64,000 nucleotides of DNA from Pristionchus mayeri (Eukaryota > Nematoda > Chromadorea > Rhabditida > Neodiplogasteridae). Below the pieces are notes generated by a model. It was not told the origin of the DNA and did no database searches. It saw nothing but the letters and a program-made list of their open reading frames with translations. Of this stretch, positions 56,501 through 63,808 are shown piece after piece (positions within the stretch are counted from its first letter, which is position 1; each line of letters starts with the position of its first letter). The stretch is from assembly GCA_036245805.1 (NCBI GenBank), contig BTRK01000005.1:22730984-22794983 (forward strand), read 5' to 3'. Both the position numbers and the translations under genes were made by a program.

Positions 56501-59500
56501 AAACACCACCGGTGTTCGATTTCCAGCTTCAACCCCCGCCCACCTATGGTCCTTATCCGACGGAGTGGTCATTTTGCTAAAGAGAAAAAAATTGCATGCT
56601 GCAGTAAACTTTCACGTCCAAGCATTCAAGCACCTTTCTGTGTATATCTCCGGCCTAGGCAGGCTTTTAACCTAAGCGGTAAGCAACGATCGGGTCTCCC
56701 CGCTTCGCGGGTCGCCGTTATCGAGAAGGAGGTATAGGTATGTATAACATATTTCCTTTGAGCTCAAGTGATTGTGCCATGTAATACTGGTATCTAAAGC
56801 GTAGGGTAGTGATAGATGCTTACTGACGAGAGCGTCAGAGGGAAGGGGTTGGGTACCGTGCTGTTAATCATAGAAATGACCGCACCATTTTTGATCTTAA
56901 AAGGGCCCATGACTTTCAACGGGATGTCGAGAAAAAAATTGCCGTGTCCTTCGTAGCGATACGCTACAAACAGACGCACGCGTAGTGATATTGTTTTCTC
57001 CTCGCTACAAGATAGCAATTCGTCAACATCGAATGGCCAACTCTAATAAGAACACTCCGCAAACCATCTTAGTGTAAAGACAAATTATTTGTTTGAAAAT
57101 ACAATCCATACTTCTGATAGCACTTTAGTTGCGTTTTCTCCGTTTCCATCAGGGACATCTTTCTCCTTTTCCTCTTCTTCGACAACGCTTTCTTCCTGCA
57201 AAATATATCTTCCTTCTACACTTACTGTGAGAATAGAATGCGTAGCAACGTGGTGTACATGATAAACTTCTTAAGGTACTACAATATTCGCGGAACGGGA
57301 AAATATTTAGCCGAGAATAATTTCCTGTTCCGCGAATATTGTAGTACTTTAAGAAGTTTATCATGTACACCACGTTGCTACACGCCAATTTTTTCACAAC
57401 ACACCAGAAGAAAATGGTCTGCTAAAAATTGCCAATCAGGGTAGTGCGGTGCATTATACGATCCTGCAGAACGGTAACTTTTCAAATTAAATATACCGTG
57501 TTTCAGGCAACCTATGCCTAGTTGTTTTGCAGGTAGCAATATATACTGTAGAGATACTGTATGTTTACTGTAAAGAACCTATTTATTTCTATTTTTAGCA
57601 GGTCTTTCTGTGTTTAAAAATGATTCCGAAAGGGACCATCTCTTATAACAGTGTGTTGATAAAAAAAAATCGCCGTGTGCTACGCATTATATTTTCCCAA
57701 TAATATTCTGTTAAAAATCTCAAGGCCTAGCCATTTCACTACAAATCATTCTAAGGCACGCATTCTAAGTAGATGTCGCTTTGCCATTAGAAGAAGAGAT
57801 TGTGGTGCTTAAAGTTACCCAACAAGGACGAAATTGACCCATTATTTTTTTGTCCTCTATCGAATAGCCGATGGTTGAATTAGTATAGAACGAATATACA
57901 AAAATGCTAAAAAATCAATAATAGCCTCAAGAGAAAGCCGGAAATGATCAGCGTAATCCCGCGCTCTCTCACTTTTGCATACTCTCTCGTACACGCGACG
58001 GGATCAGGGTGAGATCAGGGGTTCGTCCTTGTTGGGTAACTTTAAGCTCTCAAGATCTCCCAAACGTTCTCGAGCCAATTAAAAATAAAAAATAACACGT
58101 TTAGATAAAAGTAATATGATAGATAATTGTAGATAGTAATACCTCATAACGTGATTCACTCGGTCCATTTTTCTCTTCAGCTTCATTGTCGTCGACATCT
58201 TCAATATCCTCCTCAATATTCTCCGACGCATCTGCATTGCTGCAGTGGTCCTCCTTTCCCAGTTCATCCTCTTCCACGTCAATATCACCAATATCATATT
58301 CCTGTTCTTCTTCTTCTTCTTCTCTTTCTCCTTCTTCTTCTACTTCTTCTTCTTCTTCTTCTTCTCTTTCTCCTTCTTCTTCTACTTCTTCTTCTTCATC
58401 TCCGTTGTCGTACAATTCTTCATTATCTTGTGCGTACAACTCTTTGCGCTTTTCTTGAGCTTGTCTTCTTTGATGCGATAACTTGAGCATGATTTCACGT
58501 TTCTGGTCTTCTCGTTGCACAGCTCAAATTATAATTTATTAATACAAGCACATTTTTATAACGCATTGAATGCTCAATTCAGAGCTGAAAAACGCTGTCT
58601 TCCTAAGAACGAAGGAGTGGGTGGCAAAATCTTTAAAATTCATTGCCGGGGGTACATACTAGGTGGTTAGTTAGGGGTGGGACACACTTCAGCCAAAAAA
58701 AATTAGTTCAACGTTGGCACTTGGATAATTGGCATTCCTTCTCAAACGCTTCTCATGTCTAGGTTTACTCTCTACTTTTCGGTGTCATTTCGACCCTTTT
58801 CTTCCTGGTAGGGCTAGGCATATGTCACGATAAGGTTGGGTTGCCGAGGGGGGGGGGGGAGATAGGAACTAGTAGGCTCTGTCAGAAAAAAAGGGGGGGG
58901 TGGTCCAATTATCCAAGAAGTCCCAAACAGTTAATCTTTGATCTTTCAGATAGCAAGGGCAATGGACATTATTCAAAGGCGCTAAATAAACATTTTCTTT
59001 TAATACACTCATACATGTAATCGACTTATCAAAATAATGTTCATATTTATTTTTCTACGTTTGTACTGAATTTTATTTCTTGTGAATATGCACACATGCA
59101 CTTTCAACAGAACAGATTTGATTTTAATGTTCTTATCACAGAAGAGAAAAGACTAATTAGCGATTTGCAAAATTTTAGTGTTGGTCATTCAAGTGGAAAT
59201 ATCAGTACTTCCGAACGGATATAAAGGCTGGTGTTATACATTGCGTGATAGCCCAGTGCATGGCCGATTCGAAACAAGTGGTTTGGTTAGGTGGGAAAGC
59301 CTACGGTCTCGGAGAGATAAGAATAACCCCGATTTTAGCTGGTTTTCGTTATTCAAGCTTAAATATCACCACTTCCGAACGACTACCAACCCTCGTGTTA
59401 TACACTGGATGAAAGCTAAGTGCATGGCTGGTATGATAGGATTGGTTTGGTTAGGTGGGAAAGCCCGGGAAGGCAGTGGTAGGTCATAGAAGTCAGATGA

Positions 59501-61544
59501 AATTTGACATTTTCTAAAACATGCCGCCACTTATGAATATTAGTAATAAATCTACAGATATGCGTTCTAGCTGATAGATAGGCATGTTCTGCATATCGTT
59601 GTATAACTAAAATAATAATGTCATATAAATACAACCTAAATACTAATATTTTCCCGGATGAATTTGCAGAAAAATTGCGTCTGCAAATTCATCCGGGAAA
59701 TAGTTTTGGAAAAAGCGGCTAATTTTCATTTTTGCACGCTCGGCACCGTGCAACCCACGATGCCTATGCTACTTTCAGATCAAAATTTTTCAAATTAATT
59801 TTATCCCGACATGATGTCTATCATTCGATCTTCTTTATATTTGAACACTTCTTTATACTTGCTTTTTTTCTAGCTGTAGTCGCTCAATGAAGTCGTAATT
59901 TCTATTCAGTAACTTAAAAAATAACAATAAAAGATATTTTTAAAAAAGCGTTCAACATGAATCTATGTTGAAGAAGCACTTAACGTCGCCGTCTGGAATC
60001 AAACCCTGGTTGGTGATTGCGTGCTAGTTTTTCGTGGAAAACTCATGGCTTAATTACCATAAAGCGATATTTTTCGAAAGAATACGTGTCATTTCGCATA
60101 TAGCACTATTAAAACGTTCCGACAATGCTAGTTGGCCTCCTAAGCCGCTAAATCTCTGAGCCGGCCTTTAGTACTTTAATTATTATACTCTTAAAAGTGT
60201 TTTTAATTTCAATTCTTGCGTTCAATCATCACCATATGTCAGGCAATAGGGTTTGAAGAAAATATGCGGCTGAAAAGATTATAGGAAATAACTTTCTAAT
60301 TTTTCGTTCCGCTTGTTTAGTCGCGTACTCGGCATGGTGTAGGACATACATTTCTAATCCAATATTACTGTGAGAATAGAAAGCGTAGCAAGTTGGTGTG
60401 CCTCGGTGCACGAAGGAATCAGCAGAACGGAACGGAACGCTAAATGTACGGTAGCTGCCTGTCGTGCTGTGCCTTGTGCTGTGCGTGCAGGCACAGCATG
60501 ACAGGCAGCTACCGTACATTTAACGTTCCGTTCCGTTCTGCTGATTCCTTTGTGCACCGAGGCACACCAACTTGCTACGCTTTCTATTCTCACAGTACCT
60601 ATAATAAGTACCGTATTTTTTTAAATTAGCGCTTACGGATTTATGTGCTGATTTTTTATATTGTTTAGTCGATTATGTGGACAAGTTTTTGCGGTTTAAT
60701 CAAACCGTTTATTGTGGGAATAGAATGCGTAGCAGTGGTGTACATGATAAGCTTCTTAAAGTACTACAATATTCGCGGAACGGGAAAATATTCACGGCTA
60801 AATATTTTCCCGTTCCGCGAATATTGTAGTACTTTAAGAAGTTTATCATGTACACCACTTTGCTACGCATTCTATTCTCACAGTAACATCAATTTTTCAG
60901 GACAAGGAATCCGTAGGGTGCGCCTTTTTTCAAATACAAATCGTAAATTCTATTTTTATGCATTTCCCGAACACTTTTAACGCTCTTTCGAGTGATATAC
61001 ATCTCCTCGGGGAAAATTAAGACGAAATTTTTCGACATAAAAGATCAAAGATCAACTTTTGGACTAATTTTTTGGCTTGATTGTATCCCATCCCTAGTAA
61101 CTCAAACCACCAAGTATGAACCTCCGGAAATGTATTTGAAAGATTGTGCCACTTTCCCTCCGGAATCTGACTTTTTTATGGAGACAGCGTATTAAGAAAG
61201 CCATACCTCGAGAAGATGACATTTTTTCAGACTTTGATTGATGAGAAGGTGGAAAACGATCCTTGAGCCATTCTAGTTCACGTTTCTCGTCTTCCTATAA
61301 AAAAAACTATACTAGAAAGGGGTACTAGACAAACCTTTGCTCCAAAGTCTACGTAGTTATTAGCCTTTGCAAGTTTTGGGGTGCAATTATCAGCCAGTGC
61401 CAACTTCTTCATCAACATCTTCTTTTTCAGCTGTGCAAGATCGTCCGCAGACATTTTCTCAGGTGACTTTAGATTCACTGCATTATCCAACAATTCCGAA
61501 GAGCTAAACTCAGTGCCAACCGAAGCATCCGAAACGTCAGTCAT
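41332..61544 (-). CDS. clsp-1: Claspin homologue (replication-checkpoint adaptor)
   Basis: Exons in transcript order: 61,544-61,335; 61,294-61,207; 58,522-58,143; 57,195-57,112; 55,750-55,570; 52,883-52,831; 51,613-51,506; 50,714-50,631; 47,568-47,494; 47,107-47,017; 45,529-45,408; 42,296-42,119; 41,724-41,615; 41,572-41,332. About 668 residues, shorter than human claspin. Seen: a basic then very acidic segment (exon 3, Glu runs), a DLLNLCSGSFPSQ motif (exon 5), further acidic exons, DWVEEEAELSGDDVGSD (exon 10), RVPDDEELRVDL (exon 11), and a C-terminal NESRTFF...PVKRKS. These match, in order, claspin's Chk1-binding LC(S/T)G repeat, its conserved EAEVSGSDVGS and LPSDEEL blocks, and the NSRNFVF/PVK tail. 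Known role: fork-associated mediator that presents Chk1 to ATR and supports fork speed. Phases agree everywhere except exon 8 to 9, so one small exon may be missing. Introns are swollen by foldback elements. The start ATG follows a TTATTTAG acceptor, possibly a trans-splice site. Confidence 0.88.
41615..41724 (-). CDS. clsp-1: Claspin exon 13
   Basis: Acceptor TTTATCTGCAG; begins KEKEADDKEELGKETRSIDA in phase 0, ends in phase 2. Confidence 0.75.
42119..42296 (-). CDS. clsp-1: Claspin exon 12
   Basis: Acceptor TTTTGCAAG, donor GAG/GTGAGA. Contains TFRLKLREDEDG, an EEEEE run, and DVIKRRMEIE. Confidence 0.8.
42757..43170. repeat. Family H fragment in claspin intron
   Basis: Shares CCCGTTTGCGTAAGAATCG and the GACGTCACGTCGAAA block with the copy at 35.8 kb; only one arm is present. 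Confidence 0.6.
43171..44950. other. Claspin intron sequence
   Basis: No exon identified. A GC-rich stretch at 44,370-44,450 includes CTACTATATAGGCAGG, which looks like a TATA-type box, but no gene start follows that I can support. Confidence 0.35.
44980..45378. repeat. Family D, right part only
   Basis: Ends with ATGAGAGGCGTGA before TA (45,379-45,380). The left part is missing or rearranged with short repeats (GGAGCAAATCAATTATCG occurs twice upstream). Confidence 0.6.
45408..45529 (-). CDS. clsp-1: Claspin exon 11
   Basis: Acceptor ATGTATTTAG. Encodes RVPDDEELRVDLHKQLMKQQ and ELLQLRER, parallel to the human PSDEELQSQI...LYQER block. Confidence 0.85.
45627..46959. mobile_element. TA-target foldback, family C copy 4
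   Basis: Ends TCACACGTCTTCTGAGAGAT and ATCTCTCAGAAGACGTGTGT with TA on both sides. Fills most of the claspin intron between exons 10 and 11. One arm carries a short ATCGATGA tandem repeat at about 46,455-46,505. Confidence 0.8.
47017..47107 (-). CDS. clsp-1: Claspin exon 10
   Basis: Acceptor GATTTTGAG, donor GAG/GTAAAA. Encodes DWVEEEAELSGDDVGSD, the most conserved claspin block in this gene. Confidence 0.88.
47494..47568 (-). CDS. clsp-1: Claspin exon 9
   Basis: Acceptor TTGGATAG. Encodes RLTDDVEVDSDDEMAVFRKQ and ERER, joining the next exon in phase 2. Its entry phase (2) does not match the exit phase (0) of exon 8. Confidence 0.7.
48477..49857. mobile_element. TA-target foldback, family B copy 2
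   Basis: Both ends carry the CGGGTCTCCTGTAAAAGTGT terminus, next to TA (48,475-48,476; 49,858-49,859). A G run of about 12 lies at 48,568-48,580. Located in a claspin intron. Confidence 0.8.
50244..50318 (+). repeat. tRNA-like sequence (A and B boxes)
   Basis: TGGCCTAGAGG fits an A box and GGTTCAAGTCT a B box about 46 nt downstream. Stems pair poorly, so a tRNA pseudogene or SINE head is likelier than a working tRNA. Confidence 0.35.
50631..50714 (-). CDS. clsp-1: Claspin exon 8
   Basis: Acceptor GTTAAACAG, donor GAG/GTTCAT. Encodes VFNRVMIDSDVELEGSGGFD and GVADDNEE, acidic like its neighbours. Confidence 0.75.
50842..51365. mobile_element. 5-bp-duplication element (family R copy 1) hosting a foldback
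   Basis: Inverted ends CACGGCAATTTTTTCATCAA and the complement of CACGGCAATTTTTTTATCAA. Flanked by identical TTTCA (50,837-50,841; 51,366-51,370). A family A foldback sits inside at 50,921-51,146. Confidence 0.82.
50921..51146. mobile_element. Small foldback, family A copy 2
   Basis: CTGTGAGAATAGAAAGCGTA ends, TA duplication (50,919-50,920; 51,147-51,148). The other family R copy has the empty TA at 57,457-57,458. Confidence 0.88.
51506..51613 (-). CDS. clsp-1: Claspin exon 7
   Basis: Acceptor AATAATTGCAG, donor AAG/GTATCT. 36 codons: TYISDENGGYDEESKDSDND then KNEDGIYVRSDEHQEK. Confidence 0.8.
51725..52800. other. GC-rich intron segment of unknown origin
   Basis: Richer in G+C than its surroundings and open in several frames on both strands (for example minus 52,140-52,496, 118 codons). 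No domain is recognisable and the frames are poly-Ser/Pro or Arg/Glu-rich, as expected from base composition. Confidence 0.35.
52831..52883 (-). CDS. clsp-1: Claspin exon 6
   Basis: 53 nt; encodes EQSNDDDDEEMVVRKKK and restores phase 0 after exon 5. The acceptor is AAATTAAG, which is weak. Confidence 0.7.
53005..53180. mobile_element. hAT-type MITE (family J copy 1)
   Basis: Ends CATAGGTGGGC and GCCCACCTATG, with identical 8-bp flanks ACTCGCAC at 52,997-53,004 and 53,181-53,188. Interior rich in CACCCCCGGTTT motifs. Confidence 0.85.
53571..53880. repeat. Family B fragment
   Basis: Begins at CTGTAAAAGTGTAGGAA and follows the family B left arm for about 300 bp. Confidence 0.6.
53975..54349. 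repeat. Element with GTTCCGCA ends and repeated GAGACG motifs
   Basis: Bounded by GGTTCCGCA and TGCGGAAC with CTAG on both outer sides. The interior has at least five GAGACG/CGTCTC sites, three of them the palindrome-like GAGACGTCT(C). Confidence 0.5.
54374..55390. mobile_element. TA-target foldback, family D copy 2
   Basis: Ends TCACGCCTCTCATGAGAGAA and TTCTCTCGTGAGAGGCGTGA between TA copies; arms nearly identical, centre about 54,880. Lies in the claspin intron between exons 5 and 6. Confidence 0.82.
55570..55750 (-). CDS. clsp-1: Claspin exon 5 with Chk1-docking motif
   Basis: Acceptor CAGCAGACAG chosen because it keeps phase 0; donor CAG/GTATGT. Encodes VIPQKKNLPKFNIRRLQENP, then ESKSDLLNLCSGSFPSQN. 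The LCSG core matches the phospho-dependent Chk1-binding repeat of vertebrate claspins; here there is one copy. Confidence 0.85.
56375..56548. mobile_element. hAT-type MITE (family J copy 2)
   Basis: Same ends as copy 1, with 8-bp flanks GTCCTTAT at 56,367-56,374 and 56,549-56,556. Confidence 0.85.
57112..57195 (-). CDS. clsp-1: Claspin exon 4
   Basis: Acceptor ATTTTGCAG, donor GAA/GTATGG. 28 codons: EESVVEEEEKEKDVPDGNGE then NATKVLSE. Confidence 0.78.
57225..57700. mobile_element. Foldback, family A copy 4, interrupted
   Basis: Left end CTGTGAGAATAGAATGCGTA after TA (57,223-57,224). The right arm is cut by a family R element; the terminus beyond it is diverged (57,683-57,700, TA at 57,701). 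Its core matches copy 5. Confidence 0.75.
57381..57677. mobile_element. 5-bp-duplication element (family R copy 2)
   Basis: Starts CACGCCAATTTTTTCACAAC and ends TCGCCGTG. Flanked by identical TGCTA (57,376-57,380; 57,678-57,682). Lacks the internal foldback present in copy 1. Confidence 0.85.
57813..58041. mobile_element. TTAA-target element, family E copy 1 (complete)
   Basis: Ends AGTTACCCAACAAGGACGAA and inverted form between TTAA copies 57,809-57,812 and 58,042-58,045. 229 bp; the only uninterrupted copy in the window. Confidence 0.85.
58143..58522 (-). CDS. clsp-1: Claspin exon 3 (acidic)
   Basis: 380 nt, donor GAG/GTATTA, acceptor AATTTGAG. Basic start (VQREDQKREIMLKLSHQRRQ) then long Glu-rich runs (EEEEVEEEGEREEEEEEEVE repeated), then DIGDIDVEEDELGKEDHC. 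The GAA/GAG repeats produce mirror Ser/Leu/Phe frames on the plus strand that are not genes. Confidence 0.82.
59180..59480 (+). repeat. Diverged tandem duplication, unit about 150 bp
   Basis: Two units share GTCATTCAAG/GTTATTCAAG, CACTTCCGAACG, GTGTTATACA and GGTTTGGTTAGGTGGGAAAG. One open frame spans both units, but I do not recognise the product. Confidence 0.6.
59650..59700. repeat. Perfect 21-bp hairpin
   Basis: TTTCCCGGATGAATTTGCAG(A) pairs exactly with 59,680-59,700 around a 9-nt loop. Could be a small foldback remnant or an RNA hairpin. Confidence 0.7.
60368..60595. mobile_element. Small foldback, family A copy 3
   Basis: Same ends and same core as copy 2 (GGAATCAGCAGAACGGAACG), TA on both sides. 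Confidence 0.88.
60712..60883. mobile_element. Small foldback, family A copy 5
   Basis: Left end mutated (TTGTGGGAATAG), right end intact CTATTCTCACAG. Core identical in type to copy 4 (GTGGTGTACATGATAA). Confidence 0.82.
61207..61294 (-). CDS. clsp-1: Claspin exon 2
   Basis: A 40-nt intron precedes it (acceptor TTTTTATAG); donor GAG/GTATGG. EDEKRELEWLKDRFPPSHQS then KSEKMSSSR; leaves in phase 1. Confidence 0.78.
61335..61544 (-). CDS. clsp-1: Claspin exon 1
   Basis: 70 codons from ATG: MTDVSDASVGTEFSSSELLD onward, including MSADDLAQLKKKMLMKKLAL. The ATG lies two bases after a CACTTATTTAG acceptor, compatible with spliced-leader addition. Confidence 0.78.
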
Positions 61545-61890
61545 GCCTAAATAAGTGAAAGTATAAACAAAAATTTAAATATATAGCGAATATTACCAAC
61601 ATAAAAACCAAAGCTACGATACTAGATTAAACATATTATCAAAATTACAAGGACGAGAATATATACTTTAATTTAGAATTAATCCAGTTTCCCCGTTTCC
61701 CGCGCAATAATCAACCCAAACTTATGATATTTAGTATTCCTTTTCTATGTTTAGTAAACCGCCCGCAGAATTTTCAACGATGTCCAGCTCTGTGCATGCA
61801 CATGTGCATAGATCTGTGTCGAACCTCGAGTCGAGTCAAAATCCCAGGCGAACTCTCTTTATAAAATCGATATAAATCACTAATGATTTT

Positions 61891-62023
61891 CAACGCAGGA
61901 TGCGCAGAAAATTTTGCGAAGCGGGCCGCAACTCCTCGTTTAATACTCTCTCTATCGAAAAGAGAGTACGTTAAACGAGGAGTGCGTGCTGCACCACTCG
62001 CAAAAATGACGCATCCTGCATTG
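61891..62023. repeat. Palindrome upstream of claspin
   Basis: Arms of about 60 bp (GCAGGATGCG ... CTCCTCGTTTAA and inverse) with a short centre. Lies in the claspin/eef-2 intergenic region. Confidence 0.65.
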
Positions 62024-62265
62024 GTAAGCCCAAGGATATACAAAAAATCTAAACAAATCTCTAGGAATGGGTAGACGATTCGAAATTCAGGAAGGAAAAA
62101 TCACAGTAATTCAGGCAACAAAGATTAGCGACCACCAAACCGGGAAGTCCTATTTAAAGACCGGGAAAAAGATGGTGAGCGAGTGTCTTTAAACGGGAGT
62201 GTTTTCCCAATGCGCCAAATCGAATTTTTACGGCCAAAATGATTTTTTCTTGATTATCGATTAGT

Positions 62266-62586
62266 TTATTGGCCCGCCTCTCTGTTTTTGTTTCGAATTG
62301 ATGGAGAATCTATCACTGGGTAGATTGTAATCGTTTCGCGAGAATCGGTACTAGCGAAAATTTTCAACACCTTCTGAACTGAAGCAATGTTTTGGAGAAA
62401 ACGACGTTTTTCTCGTGCCATTCTCTTCCTGATTAGCCCTATTTCGTGAATTTCTGTGAATCCTATTAGAATGTCCATACGCACATCATATCTTGTTTTG
62501 AGGCGAATCGTTGTTAGCGAAATTTTGCTACGTTCGCTCAAAGTTCGTTTATTCTCCGCATTTTTTCCGCCATATTTTATGTTCAT
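62266..62586 (-). CDS. Uncharacterised 106-codon open frame
   Basis: Begins MNIKYGGKNAENKRTLSERS and includes IRKRMAREKRRFLQNIASVQ. It is basic, has no recognised domain, and lies about 720 bp upstream of claspin on the same strand. It could be a small gene, an exon, or chance; a plus-strand frame (62,456-62,722) overlaps it. Confidence 0.25.
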   Translation of the reverse strand: MNIKYGGKNAENKRTLSERSKISLTTIRLKTRYDVRMDILIGFTEIHEIGLIRKRMAREKRRFLQNIASVQKVLKIFASTDSRETITIYPVIDSPSIRNKNREAGQ

Positions 62587-62722
62587 CTTACTTATGATCC
62601 AGATCGACGATCCTTCTCATATTTTTTATGATGGCTTCCCAATGCCAAACGAATGGATCACCGAAATTTCATATCCTTACGGTATGCTTGGATTTTTCTA
62701 TAGTCGTTTGAAGGGCCGATAG

Positions 62723-63808
62723 TGACTGTAGCTTCTGTTCCAGACTCTATAGCTCATCTCGTAGGCATTTATTGCGTTTTTTATATTTTTCTATAGCTCA
62801 TCATTGTATATTAAATAGTTTATCGGCAATTGATAGCGTTGTTCTTTCAAATCTGGCATTGTGGTCAAGCTGGAACACTTTTTCGCATATTTTTGTCTCG
62901 TTTCGACAAAATTTATGAAGAGTGTTGATGTATTTCGAACTATCTATTTCTTGTTCCCCCGTGTCTGACCATCTTTCTCAACTTCTTCATCAGTATTCAC
63001 AATAGGAACTTGTAAATCCCCATTTTCCACTCTATTTCATATTGTATGCGATTTCACACATAAACTCATTTTTAATCAGATTGCGGCTGCATGTGCTATA
63101 CAAGGGTTTTAGGACACATACTCCTACGGGCAGATTTAGACTATTGGAGTAGGAATTTAGATTTGAGTACTTCAGTCTGATTACGGTAAGTTTGCTTCCT
63201 TGTAGTTCAAAGTAAGAAAGATAAAAAAATTTCGAGATTAATCAATCATGATACTACTCGACACCAATTAGTTGCTATCACTATTTAAAGATCACTAAAC
63301 TTTTGTTTCATAAATTAATAATTGACATAAAAAATAATAAGCGACCTATGGAACGCGTTGCGGACGGGCGCTGCGTGCGTCACTGACACCAAGTGGGCGG
63401 AGCTTAGAAGGACATGCTTGTTTGAGAAAATTTTCCACTAAAGTGTGAATTCTATTTATCATATGGTTATTTGTCACTCATGACAACCTCATAACAGCAA
63501 AAATTGAAGCATTTAAAAAATTCTCCAATTTCACGTGACGATCGCTAAACAAAGATTTTAACGAATTTTTGGTTGTGTGCACTACTTCTCACTAAAGAAT
63601 GTGTGTATATTACCATCATTTCGTGATAGAAAAAAATTTGAACAAGCGGTATATCGTATTTGATGCTCAGTCGCACATCCATTCCAAATATGCTCTTTTC
63701 CCAAAATCCGGTGATCTTGCTCACTTTTCTTCCAACCGCCTCATCTGTGCGGTCCGTTGTCTTTGTTATCGTGAGAAGTTGCCCTAGAGCGACTCCCCGA
63801 CTGCAACC
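62723..63808. promoter_or_regulatory. Probable 5' region of eef-2
   Basis: No supported exon. The start codon at 63,809 is preceded by GTTGCCCTAG, a plausible cis- or trans-splice acceptor, then a short pyrimidine-rich leader. Core promoter elements could not be assigned. Confidence 0.35.

Larger units (their letters stand above)
58530..61200. other. Claspin intron 2 with foldbacks and hairpin
   Basis: 2.7 kb holding two family A foldbacks (60,368-60,595 and 60,712-60,883), a perfect 21-bp hairpin (59,650-59,700) and a diverged tandem duplication (about 59,180-59,480). No exon seen. Confidence 0.6.

Noticed and set aside
58151..58486. Plus-strand Ser/Leu/Phe-rich frames
   Set aside because: Antisense of the Glu-rich claspin exon 3.
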